Shown piece after piece: positions 51,385 through 59,238 of a stretch of DNA of 64,000 nt. A model generated the notes under the pieces. It ran no database searches. It worked only from the letters and a program-made list of their open reading frames with translations, and was not told the origin of the DNA. The stretch comes from Williamsia deligens (GTDB taxonomy: Bacteria > Actinomycetota > Actinomycetes > Mycobacteriales > Mycobacteriaceae). Where the stretch lies: positions 1,279,137 through 1,343,136 of the forward strand of contig NZ_JAMTCI010000001.1 in the NCBI RefSeq assembly GCF_024171765.1. Reading direction: 5' to 3'. Made by a program: the position numbers and the translations under genes. How positions within the stretch are numbered: the stretch's first letter is position 1; every line of letters begins with the position of its first letter.

Positions 51385-52449
51385 ATGACCACCACGCTCG
51401 ACACGTACCGCACTCTGGGCCGCTCGGGACTGCGCGTCTCACGGCTGGCCCTCGGGACCGCGACCTTCGGAACGGAGTGGGGGTGGGGTGCGGACCGCGA
51501 GGACGCACGCCGCCTGTTCGACCGCTACGTCGACGCCGGCGGGAACTTCCTCGACACGGCCTCGACCTACACCGAGGGCACCTCGGAGCGGTACCTCGGC
51601 GAGTTCGCCCGCGGTCGTCGCGACAGCCTGGTCATCGCGACGAAGTACTCGACCCTTCGTCGACCCGGTGACCCGAACTCCGGTGGCGGTCACCGCAAGA
51701 ACCTTCTCGCCTCCGTCGACGCGAGCCTCGATCGTCTCGGCACCGATCACGTCGACCTGCTCCACCTGCATGTATGGGACGACTCGACCCCGGTCGACGA
51801 GATCCTGCGGGGCATGGACGACCTCGTCCGCCAGGGCAAGGTCCTCCACTGCGGCATCTCCAGTGCCCCGGCGTGGCAGATCGCACGCATGCAGACCATC
51901 GCCGATCTGCGCGGATGGCGACCGCTCATCGCCTTGCAGGTCGAGCACAACCTCATCGAGCGACGCGGCGAGCTGGACCTGTTCCCGATGGCACGCGAAC
52001 TCGGTCTCGGCGTGGTCCCGTTCTCCCCGTTGGCCGGCGGCGTGCTGACGGGCCGATATCGGACCCGGTCCGCGGGGGCCGCGCCGCAGGACGGCACCCG
52101 CACCGCGTTCAACGTCGGCCTCGGTGCCGTGACCGACCGCTCGCTGTCCATCGCCGACGTCGTCGGCGAGGTCGCCGAGGATCTCGGCGTGACGCCCTCG
52201 CAGGTGGCCCTGGCCTGGAGCATCCAGAACCCCCACGTCACCGCCCCGATCATCGGTGCGCGGACACCCGCCCAACTCGAGGAGAACCTGGCCGCGCTGG
52301 CCGTGGACCTCGACACCAGCCACCTGACGCGCCTGGAGGGAGGCGACAGCGCCGGACCCGGGCTTCCCGCATGCCCTGCTGGGCAGCGACCACATCCGCC
52401 GACAGACCCGCGGCGACATGGTGATCGAGAGCGCGCGATGACATCCTGA
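51385..52449 (+). CDS. Aldo/keto reductase with a probable C-terminal frameshift
   Basis: An AKR of the YajO/yhdN-like branch. Catalytic residues appear in FLDTASTYTEG (Asp, Tyr), IATKYS (Lys) and LLHLHVWD (His); GARTPAQLEENL closes the NADPH site. From residue 319 onward the reading frame stops looking like the family. The +1 frame encodes EATAPDPGFPHALLGSDHI and continues as an AKR tail to a TGA at 52439-52441. Deleting one G in the GGG at 52338-52340 restores it. It is either a real mutation or a sequencing error. AAAGGGAGCAC precedes ATG 51385; it is regulated by the divergent TetR. Confidence 0.85.
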   Translation: MTTTLDTYRTLGRSGLRVSRLALGTATFGTEWGWGADREDARRLFDRYVDAGGNFLDTASTYTEGTSERYLGEFARGRRDSLVIATKYSTLRRPGDPNSGGGHRKNLLASVDASLDRLGTDHVDLLHLHVWDDSTPVDEILRGMDDLVRQGKVLHCGISSAPAWQIARMQTIADLRGWRPLIALQVEHNLIERRGELDLFPMARELGLGVVPFSPLAGGVLTGRYRTRSAGAAPQDGTRTAFNVGLGAVTDRSLSIADVVGEVAEDLGVTPSQVALAWSIQNPHVTAPIIGARTPAQLEENLAALAVDLDTSHLTRLEGGDSAGPGLPACPAGQRPHPPTDPRRHGDRERAMTS

Positions 52450-52453
52450 CGCG

Positions 52454-53257
52454 ATGGACCGCGTGCACAACCCCGCCGACGGTGTCGCCGTCGCCTTTCG
52501 GGCCGTCGGCGAGGGCTCGCCGGTCGTCCTGCTCCACCCGACGGGCCTGTCGCAGGCGGTGTGGCGATCGTTCGGCTACGTCGACGGCCTCGACGGGCAT
52601 CGCCTGGTGCTGCCCGACTTCCGCGGCCACGGTCGCAGCGACAAGCCGCATGACGTCGGGTCCTACGCGATGGACCGTCTCGTCGGGGACGTCGTCGCCG
52701 TGCTCGACGAGTGCGGGATCGATCGCACCTCGGTCGTCGGGTACTCCCTCGGATCCCGTGTCGCGCTGGCCCTCGCGACATCGGTCCCGGACCGCATCGA
52801 CCGGCTCGTGCTCGGCGGCACCAGTTCTCGTGCACTGCACGGCGCGTTCGACGAGTTGTTCTTCCCGGGATGCGCCGCGGTGCTCGCCGACGAGGGCATG
52901 GATGCCTTCATCACGCGGTGGGAGCGACAGCGCGGGACCGACCTCGATCCCGCGACGCGGGCGGCGTTCGACCGCAACGACGCCGCTGCACTGTCCGCCT
53001 ACATGACGAGCGTGGACGCGGAGCCGGGAGTTCCCGACGACGCTCTGGCCGGGATCGCCGCGCCGACACTGGCGTTCGTCGGGTCGGCCGACGGAGGTCG
53101 ACTGGAGGACACACGGCATGTGGCCGCGACCATCCCCGACTGCGGACTCGTCGTCGTGGACGGTACCGACCACGCGACGACGTTGGCGGCGACGTCGACG
53201 GTGCTCCCGGCGATCCGGGAGCACCTGGCGACAGGCGGTCAGACGACTGTGGACTGA
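52454..53257 (+). CDS. Alpha/beta hydrolase (3-oxoadipate enol-lactonase-like)
   Basis: A 267-aa hydrolase. LLHPTGLS forms the oxyanion region, GYSLGS carries the nucleophile (residue about 97), FVGSADGG the acid loop and GTDHAT the histidine. Similar to enol-lactone and haloperoxidase-type hydrolases; substrate unknown. Starts 12 nt after the frame-corrected end of the aldo/keto reductase, so likely co-transcribed. The last six codons and stop lie in the first of three 25-bp repeats. Confidence 0.85.
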   Translation: MDRVHNPADGVAVAFRAVGEGSPVVLLHPTGLSQAVWRSFGYVDGLDGHRLVLPDFRGHGRSDKPHDVGSYAMDRLVGDVVAVLDECGIDRTSVVGYSLGSRVALALATSVPDRIDRLVLGGTSSRALHGAFDELFFPGCAAVLADEGMDAFITRWERQRGTDLDPATRAAFDRNDAAALSAYMTSVDAEPGVPDDALAGIAAPTLAFVGSADGGRLEDTRHVAATIPDCGLVVVDGTDHATTLAATSTVLPAIREHLATGGQTTVD

Positions 53258-53320
53258 TCCGACTCAGACGACTGTGGTCCGATCCGACTCAGACGACTGT
53301 GGTCCGATCCGACTCAGACG
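53239..53320. repeat. Tandem 25-bp repeats spanning two convergent gene ends
   Basis: Three head-to-tail 25-bp units (53239-53263, 53264-53288, 53289-53313) plus a 7-bp fourth (53314-53320). Each begins TCAGACGACTGTGG. Units 2 and 3 are identical; unit 1 differs at two adjacent bases. Unit 1 contains the hydrolase stop codon; the partial unit provides the stop and last codon of the monooxygenase on the other strand. No strong hairpin is apparent. Confidence 0.9.
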
Positions 53321-54822
53321 TCGGCGGTCTGACGGACCTTCCCGAAGGTCATCGCGTCGGTCACCTTGGAGCGCTTCTCGTCGATCGTGTCGAGCACGAC
53401 GTTGGCCCGCACCCGCCACGGCTGCTCCGGTGCCGAGCGCGGCAGCGCGGCCGCCGACCGGGCGATGTAGCCCGACGACAGGTCGACCATCGGCTCGTCC
53501 GGCAAGGGCGCGTCGCCGCGATCGGGGAAGGCGTGGGTGTACTCGTGCTCGCCCATGTAGGCGACGAGCTCGGCCACGGCCTTCGACGTGAGGTCGGCGC
53601 GCAGCGTCCACGACGCGTTCGTGTAGCCGAAGGTCCACGCGAAGTTCGGGACGCCGTCGAGCATGCGTCCGCGGTACAGGACGTGCTCGTTGGGCTTCAT
53701 CTCCTCGCCGTCGATCGACAGCTGGATGCCGCCGAAGACGAGCAACTGCAATCCCGTTGCGGTGACGACGATGTCGGCGTCGAGGTAATCCCCGGAGGAC
53801 AGACGGACCCCGGTCTCGTCGAACGACGCGATGGTGTCGGTCACGATGTCGGCCCTGCCGGACTTGATGGCCCGGTAGAGGTCACCGTCGGGGATGACAC
53901 ACAGCCGCTGATCCCACGGGTTGTAGGTGGGGTTGAAGTGCGTGTCGACGTCATAGTCCTTCGGCAGCACGCGCTTGGCGAGACCGCGCAGACGGGCACG
54001 CGCCGAGTCGGGGTACTTGCGGCAGTACAGGTAGAACGCCAGCGCGATGCCCGCGTTCTTGAACCGCACGATCCGGTGGGCGAGACTCGCCGGCAACCGC
54101 TTGCGCAGCGCCAGGGCGATCTTGTCCTTCGAGGGCAGGATGGTGATGTAGGTCGGCGACCGCTGCAGCATGGTCACCTTCTCCGCGTCGCGCGACATAG
54201 ACGGGATCAGGGTGATCGCCGTTGCGCCGCTGCCGATCACGACGACCTTCTTGCCGCTGTGGTCGAGATCCTCGGGCCACTTCTGCGGGTGCACCACCGT
54301 GCCCGCGAAGTCCTCGATACCGGGGAACTCCGGGGTGTACCCGCCGGAGTAGTCGTAGTAACCGGTGCACAGGAACAGGAAGCGGCACCGCACGGTCCGG
54401 GTCACGCCACCCGCCTCGGTGACGACGGTCCACTCGTCGGTGGTCGAGTCGAAGTCCGCCGAGCGCACCGAGACGCCGAAGCGGATCTTCTCGGTGATGC
54501 CGTACTCGTCGGCGGCGTCGGCGATGTACTGCCGGATGTCGGCGCCGTCGGCGATGCTCTTCTCGCCGTCCCAGGGGCGGAACGGGTAGCTCAGCGTGTA
54601 GATGTCGCTGTCGGAACGGATCCCGGGGTAGCGGAACAGGTCCCACGTGCCGCCGATCCGGTCGCGCTGCTCCAGCAGGGCGTAGCGCACATTCGGGTTG
54701 CGCTCGACGAGGCGGTAGGCGGCGTCGATCCCCGACAAACCGGCACCGACGATCACCACATCGAGGAACTCCGTCGCACCGTCACCGGCGTCGTCGGCCG
54801 GGCGGTCCTGCACCTGGGTCAT
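53314..54822 (-). CDS. EthA-like FAD-containing Baeyer-Villiger monooxygenase
   Basis: A 502-aa group B monooxygenase that closely follows M. tuberculosis EthA in layout. FAD motif VVIVGAGLSGIDAAY, GGTWDLFRYPGIRSDSDIYTL, the BVMO fingerprint FAGTVVHPQKWP, NADPH motif VVVIGSGATA, HFNPTYNPWDQRLCVIPDGD and GYTNASWTL. Such enzymes insert oxygen into ketones and oxidise thioamides, activating ethionamide in mycobacteria. No EthR gene adjoins, but an EthR-position palindrome lies upstream. The gene starts with ATG 54822. Its 3' end is built into the 25-bp repeats. Confidence 0.9.
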   Translation of the reverse strand: MTQVQDRPADDAGDGATEFLDVVIVGAGLSGIDAAYRLVERNPNVRYALLEQRDRIGGTWDLFRYPGIRSDSDIYTLSYPFRPWDGEKSIADGADIRQYIADAADEYGITEKIRFGVSVRSADFDSTTDEWTVVTEAGGVTRTVRCRFLFLCTGYYDYSGGYTPEFPGIEDFAGTVVHPQKWPEDLDHSGKKVVVIGSGATAITLIPSMSRDAEKVTMLQRSPTYITILPSKDKIALALRKRLPASLAHRIVRFKNAGIALAFYLYCRKYPDSARARLRGLAKRVLPKDYDVDTHFNPTYNPWDQRLCVIPDGDLYRAIKSGRADIVTDTIASFDETGVRLSSGDYLDADIVVTATGLQLLVFGGIQLSIDGEEMKPNEHVLYRGRMLDGVPNFAWTFGYTNASWTLRADLTSKAVAELVAYMGEHEYTHAFPDRGDAPLPDEPMVDLSSGYIARSAAALPRSAPEQPWRVRANVVLDTIDEKRSKVTDAMTFGKVRQTADV

Positions 54823-54859
54823 GGCATTCCTTTCGGTCTGTGGACCACGGTACCCGCGC

Positions 54860-54878
54860 TATTGACGGATCGTCAATA
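54860..54878. promoter_or_regulatory. Operator-like palindrome before the EthA-like gene
   Basis: TATTGACG (54860-54867), GAT, CGTCAATA (54871-54878): perfect 8-bp arms around 3 nt, 37 bp upstream of the ATG and overlapping the stop codon of the ECF transporter gene. Geometry fits a TetR-type regulator, but no regulator gene is adjacent. Confidence 0.6.
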
Positions 54879-57704
54879 ACGAGCTCCGACGACCACGCCG
54901 CAGCCCACCGTGAGCGCGAGGATCGCCAGGATCACGACGATGTCGAGGACACCGGGGCGACGATCGCGACGCGCCACGGTGCCCACGCCACCGCGGTTGT
55001 CCAGCGAGGTCGCGACCTCCCGGGCGTTCTGCACCGCGAGGCTGCACACGATCGGCAGGCAGGCACTCCACTGCTGCGCGCGCTGCGTGAACGACTGCGG
55101 GCCCGGGGTGCGACGCTGCGCGATGGTCTGCAGCAGTGCGCGGAAGTCGGTGAGCATGAACGGCAGCAGACGCAGCGCGACGGTCACCCCGACCGCCACC
55201 GGCTGCACCGGGATCCGGAGACGGGCGAACCACCCGACCATCCGCTGCAGGAACGCGGGGACCTCCACCATCGGCGTGGTCCAGCAGAACAGCAGCGAGA
55301 GGTAGAGCGACACCACGGTGATGGAGATGAGGATCCCAAACGTGCTGGCGCCGCCGAGCCCGAGCCGTACGTCGGCGACGGTGACGTAGGGCGCCCCGCC
55401 GCCCATCGCGGTCACCGTGCCGCCGGCGAGAGCCACGACGGGGACCCACCAGGGCAGTCTCGGCAACGCGGAGAACGACACCCGCCCGGCCAGGGTCCAC
55501 ACGACCGCGAGCGCCGCTGCTGCGCCGACGGTCGTCCAGGACGGGTTCCACCCCAGCATGGCCGCGGTCGCGACGATCGCGAACACCTTGGTACCCACCC
55601 AGAGTCGCTTCGCCGGCGACGTCTGCGGCAGCACCCGACCCACCGCGGACACGAGCGAGGCGCGGGATGCCTTGCCGGTGGGGCGGGCGTCGGGCAGGGC
55701 CGGGAGCGGGGACACCTCGACGACACGGTCCGCGATCTGGGTGAGCTCGGTCTCGTCGTGGGTGACGATTACGAGGGTCGTCCCGGACGCCCGCACCCGG
55801 TACAGCGCGGCCACCATCGCGTGGCGTGACGCCGTGTCGAGACCGGCGAGCGGCTCGTCGAGGACCAACACGCGGGGGCGGGCGGCCAGCAACCCCGCGA
55901 GCGCGACGCGCCGCTGCTGTCCGACGCTGAGGTGGTCGATGCGTGCCTCGGCCACCTGCGCCGGGTCGAGGCCGAGTTCCCGCAGCGCCTGCCAGACGAG
56001 TCGACCCTGGGCATGGTCGACGCCGGCGGCGTCGCAGATGTCGTCGCGGACGCGGGAGCGCACCAGCGACAGGCGCGCGAACTGCTGTCCGTAGAGGGCG
56101 CAGGTGCGGTCGTTGCGGACCGGTTCGCCGTCGACGGTGACCGTCCCGTGCACCGGCTTCTCGATGCCGGCGAGGAGCCGCGCCAGCGTGGTCTTGCCCG
56201 ATCCGTTGGCCCCGGTCACCAGGACGGTCTGTCCGGGCGCGACCGTCATGGACACGTCCCGGAGCACCTCGCGGTCCCACGGGGTGCCACTGTCGTGGGC
56301 GAAGCTCAGGTTCTCGACGCGGACCTCACCGCCGCGCAGCCACCGACCGCCCTGATCCGGCACCGGGACGGCGGGCTCCGAGGTGCCGCCGGGTAACGCG
56401 ATCACCGCGTCCGCACCGCGCATCTCGACCGGGTCGTGGGTGACGTGCACGACGGCGGTCCCGTCGTTCGCCAGCCCCCGGTACAGCCCCATCAGATCCG
56501 CACGACCCCGGCCGTCGATCATGGCGGTGCTCTCGTCGCTCACCAGCAGCCCGGGCGCGCGCACGAGGGCCGACGCCACGGCGAGGCGCTGCAGCTGACC
56601 CCCCGACAGGCGCGCGGTCTCGGCGTCGAGATCGAGGTCCAGACCGACGCGGTCGAGGACCTCCCGCGACCGTTCGGGGGTCATGTCCGGCACACCCCAG
56701 GCGAGGTCGTCACCGACGGCGAGCGCCAGGACGCTGGTCTCGGGGCGTTGGCCGATCATGGCCGTCCCGCCGGGCATGCCCAACCCGGCGGAACCGGGGC
56801 GCCACACGTCGCCGTGTGTCGGGGCGCGCCCGGACACCACCCGCGCCAGCGTCGACTTTCCGGCGCCGTTGTGTCCGACGACCGCGACGAGCGAGCCGGG
56901 GAGCACGTCGAGATCCACCCCCGCGATCGTCGGCGTCGTTGACCCCGGATGGACGACGGTGACGCCGCGCGCGTGCAGGGGCACGGGCGCGACGGCGCCG
57001 GCGTCGGCGACCGTGTCGTCGGTGGCGATGTCGCCGAGCCGACGGGCGATCGACTGGGCGGGTCGCCACACGAAGACCGCCGTCAACAGCGCGCCGCCGG
57101 CTGCGCCGACCAAGCCGACGACGGCGATGGTGATGGGCCAGACCTCCAGTGCGCGACGCACGCCCGCGTCGAAGTCCTCGACCTGGGCGATCCCGGCGTT
57201 GGCGAAGATCCGGGCGGTGCCCGCGGTGCCGTTGCGGATGTTCTCGAACACGAACTCGCGGTAGCTCGCGAACACGGCGAGCAGTCCTGTCGTCAGTGCG
57301 GCCGACGGGATGCCGATGACGACGATGCCGCGGACGACGACCGACAGCGGCGACCAGCGGCGTCGGATCGCGATGCCGGCGAAGCACCCGGCGATCGCCG
57401 CGGCGCCCACCATGTTCGCGGCGGTGTACCCGCCGAAGAGCAGACCGACGATCCACCCGATGACGGTCGCGAGAACGCAGACCCGGAGCCGTCGGCGGAT
57501 GCCCAGGACGGCGAACGGGATCGACGCGACCAACATGGCTGCGCCGGCGATGGGGAGGATGCGACTCAGGACGCAGATGGCGGCGGCGACGTCGGCGAGA
57601 GCGGCGGCCTCCGCCACCTCCATCGCCGTCAGCGACCGCTTGCGACGCGGCGGCGGGACGGGGGCGGTCGCGTGGTCACCGGGGTGCAGGGTCGGCTGCG
57701 CCAT
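54873..57704 (-). CDS. Single-polypeptide ECF-type ABC transporter (membrane part, two ATPases, EcfT)
   Basis: A 943-aa protein combining parts that are normally separate. Residues 35-225 hold about six membrane helices, in the place of a substrate-binding S-like unit. ATPase 1 has Walker A GHNGAGKST (277-285), LSGGQ, and SDES. ATPase 2 has GANGSGKTT (498-506), LSVGQQRR, LDEP. Residues about 700-943 form an EcfT/CbiQ-like membrane part (RLLPFMLTDFRALLQT, ARRDRRPG). Such transporters import vitamins or metal ions; substrate unknown. ATG 57704 follows GGAGAGGTGG. M. tuberculosis Rv2326c is a shorter partial fusion. The gene ends 50 bp before the EthA-like start. Confidence 0.88.
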   Translation of the reverse strand: MAQPTLHPGDHATAPVPPPRRKRSLTAMEVAEAAALADVAAAICVLSRILPIAGAAMLVASIPFAVLGIRRRLRVCVLATVIGWIVGLLFGGYTAANMVGAAAIAGCFAGIAIRRRWSPLSVVVRGIVVIGIPSAALTTGLLAVFASYREFVFENIRNGTAGTARIFANAGIAQVEDFDAGVRRALEVWPITIAVVGLVGAAGGALLTAVFVWRPAQSIARRLGDIATDDTVADAGAVAPVPLHARGVTVVHPGSTTPTIAGVDLDVLPGSLVAVVGHNGAGKSTLARVVSGRAPTHGDVWRPGSAGLGMPGGTAMIGQRPETSVLALAVGDDLAWGVPDMTPERSREVLDRVGLDLDLDAETARLSGGQLQRLAVASALVRAPGLLVSDESTAMIDGRGRADLMGLYRGLANDGTAVVHVTHDPVEMRGADAVIALPGGTSEPAVPVPDQGGRWLRGGEVRVENLSFAHDSGTPWDREVLRDVSMTVAPGQTVLVTGANGSGKTTLARLLAGIEKPVHGTVTVDGEPVRNDRTCALYGQQFARLSLVRSRVRDDICDAAGVDHAQGRLVWQALRELGLDPAQVAEARIDHLSVGQQRRVALAGLLAARPRVLVLDEPLAGLDTASRHAMVAALYRVRASGTTLVIVTHDETELTQIADRVVEVSPLPALPDARPTGKASRASLVSAVGRVLPQTSPAKRLWVGTKVFAIVATAAMLGWNPSWTTVGAAAALAVVWTLAGRVSFSALPRLPWWVPVVALAGGTVTAMGGGAPYVTVADVRLGLGGASTFGILISITVVSLYLSLLFCWTTPMVEVPAFLQRMVGWFARLRIPVQPVAVGVTVALRLLPFMLTDFRALLQTIAQRRTPGPQSFTQRAQQWSACLPIVCSLAVQNAREVATSLDNRGGVGTVARRDRRPGVLDIVVILAILALTVGCGVVVGARY

Positions 57705-57847
57705 CCACCTCTCCCCTCTTCTGGTGCGCCCTCGTCGCCGGCACTGCCGGTGTCCTCGGGCGATGTCCGAATCCAGGGTGCCAGAGGGGGTGACACCGCC
57801 TGCGGGTCGTCGACCGCGCAGGCACCCGCGGAGTGGGTGGACGCCGG

Positions 57848-58639
57848 TCAGGCGTGGTCGTGCGGCGCGTCGGGCGCACCGTGGCGTCCTGCCCCCGACG
57901 CGAAGCGGGTCGCGCCCTCGACCGTGCCGCTGACCAGCGACGTCGCCCCGTGGCGGGTCTCGTTGAGCAGTGCCTGCTGCAGCGACAGGCCGTGCTGTTC
58001 GCGTGCCGACAACCGGTCCTGTCGCAGGCAAGTCTGAGGAAACGCTGCGAGTTCCCGTGCGAGCGTCTGAGCTGCCTCGACAGCGGTCCCCGCGGGCACG
58101 ACGCGGTTCGCCAGCCCCATCGCCAGCGCCTCGTCGGCATGCACCGCCCGGCCGGTGAGGATCAGGTCCATCGCGCGGCTCTCCCCGATCAGTCGCGGCA
58201 ACCGCACCGTGCCGCCGTCGATGAGCGGGACGCCCCAGCGGCGGCAGAAGACACCGAGGACGGCGTCGTCGGCGACGACCCTCAGGTCGGCCCACACGGC
58301 GAGTTCGAGACCCCCGGCGACCGCGTACCCCTCGATCGCGGCGATCACCGGCTTCGACAGCTCCATCCGCGAGACCCCCATCGGGGCGTCACCGTCGGGG
58401 GCGAAGCGGTTGACCCGCGCGGGATCGTTCGCGATCGCGCCCAGGTCGGCACCGGAGCAGAAGGTCGACCCGGCGCCAGCGAGGACCGCGACGGCCGCCT
58501 CGTCGTCGGCGTCGACAGCCCGGAACGCCTCCGCCAGCGCCTCCGCGGTGGGTCGGTCGACCGCGTTGCGGACATCGGGCCTGTCGATGGTGACGGTGGT
58601 GACCGGGCCGTCGCGGTGGACGTGGACGAGCTCACTCAT
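57848..58639 (-). CDS. Enoyl-CoA hydratase family protein
   Basis: A 263-aa crotonase. AGAGSTFCSGADLGAI and AIEGYAVAGGLELAVWADLRVV form the oxyanion hole. The catalytic segment reads LGVFCRRWGVPLIDGGTVRLPR, with Asp where a second Glu is expected, a pattern shared by a large actinobacterial EchA branch that may not be a true hydratase. The C-terminal tail is variable. The 143 bp between it and the ECF gene show no recognisable riboswitch. Confidence 0.88.
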   Translation of the reverse strand: MSELVHVHRDGPVTTVTIDRPDVRNAVDRPTAEALAEAFRAVDADDEAAVAVLAGAGSTFCSGADLGAIANDPARVNRFAPDGDAPMGVSRMELSKPVIAAIEGYAVAGGLELAVWADLRVVADDAVLGVFCRRWGVPLIDGGTVRLPRLIGESRAMDLILTGRAVHADEALAMGLANRVVPAGTAVEAAQTLARELAAFPQTCLRQDRLSAREQHGLSLQQALLNETRHGATSLVSGTVEGATRFASGAGRHGAPDAPHDHA

Positions 58640-58662
58640 GCAGCGAGGCTAGGCCCCGGCGC

Positions 58663-59220
58663 TCAGCGCTCGACCATGTAGCGCAGATAGGTCCACCCCG
58701 ACGCGCGGAAGACGCGGGCCTCGGCGAGCGACAGGTCCCACCGGTGGCCGCTCGGATAGAACGGCGTGCCGCCGCCCAGGACCGTCGGGAGCAGGTACGG
58801 GTCCACCTGGTCGACGAGATCGGCGACGGACGCGGCCAGTCGTGGCCCGCCGATGCTGAGGATGCCGTCGGTCTCCGCTTTGAGGCGGACGACCTCGTCC
58901 CTCGCATCACTGCTGCGCACGAGCCGGCATCCGTCGGGCACCGACTCCAGCGAGTCGGAGAAGACGATCCGCGGGGTCGCCCGGTAGATCTCGGCGAACT
59001 CCGCCTCGACCCGCTCGCCGTCGGCGCGCTCCGGCGACGTCCAGAAGTCCTCCATCACCTTGTAGAGGCGGCGCCCGAACAGGAACGCCGCGGTGTCGCG
59101 GGCCTGGACGTTCGACGCCTTGTGCATCTCCTCGTCGGGGACGCCGAAGGCGATACTCCCGGTCTGGTCCTCGATGTACCCGTCGAGGGAGATGTGCATG
59201 CCGTAGGTCAGGATCCCCAT
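58663..59220 (-). CDS. Dihydrofolate reductase family protein (RibD C-terminal-like)
   Basis: A 185-aa protein of the DHFR-like superfamily. Begins ILTYGMHISLDGYIED, then TAAFLFGRRLYKVMEDFW and DGILSIGGPRLAASV with VDPYLLPTVLGGGTPFY, as in stand-alone RibD_C proteins. Probably an NADPH reductase of unknown substrate. ATG 59220 lies only 18 bp from the ATG of the divergent crotonase, so its promoter must lie within that gene's coding sequence. Confidence 0.86.
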   Translation of the reverse strand: MGILTYGMHISLDGYIEDQTGSIAFGVPDEEMHKASNVQARDTAAFLFGRRLYKVMEDFWTSPERADGERVEAEFAEIYRATPRIVFSDSLESVPDGCRLVRSSDARDEVVRLKAETDGILSIGGPRLAASVADLVDQVDPYLLPTVLGGGTPFYPSGHRWDLSLAEARVFRASGWTYLRYMVER

Positions 59221-59238
59221 GTCGCCTAGTGTCGGCCC

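Noticed and set aside
57705-57847. Possible riboswitch before the ECF transporter
   Set aside because: A small GC hairpin is present, but no TPP, cobalamin or other conserved core sequence could be recognised.
57705-58295. N-terminal extension of the ECF transporter frame by 197 codons
   Set aside because: It overlaps the enoyl-CoA hydratase gene and reads as shadow composition; ATG 57704 has a good ribosome binding site.
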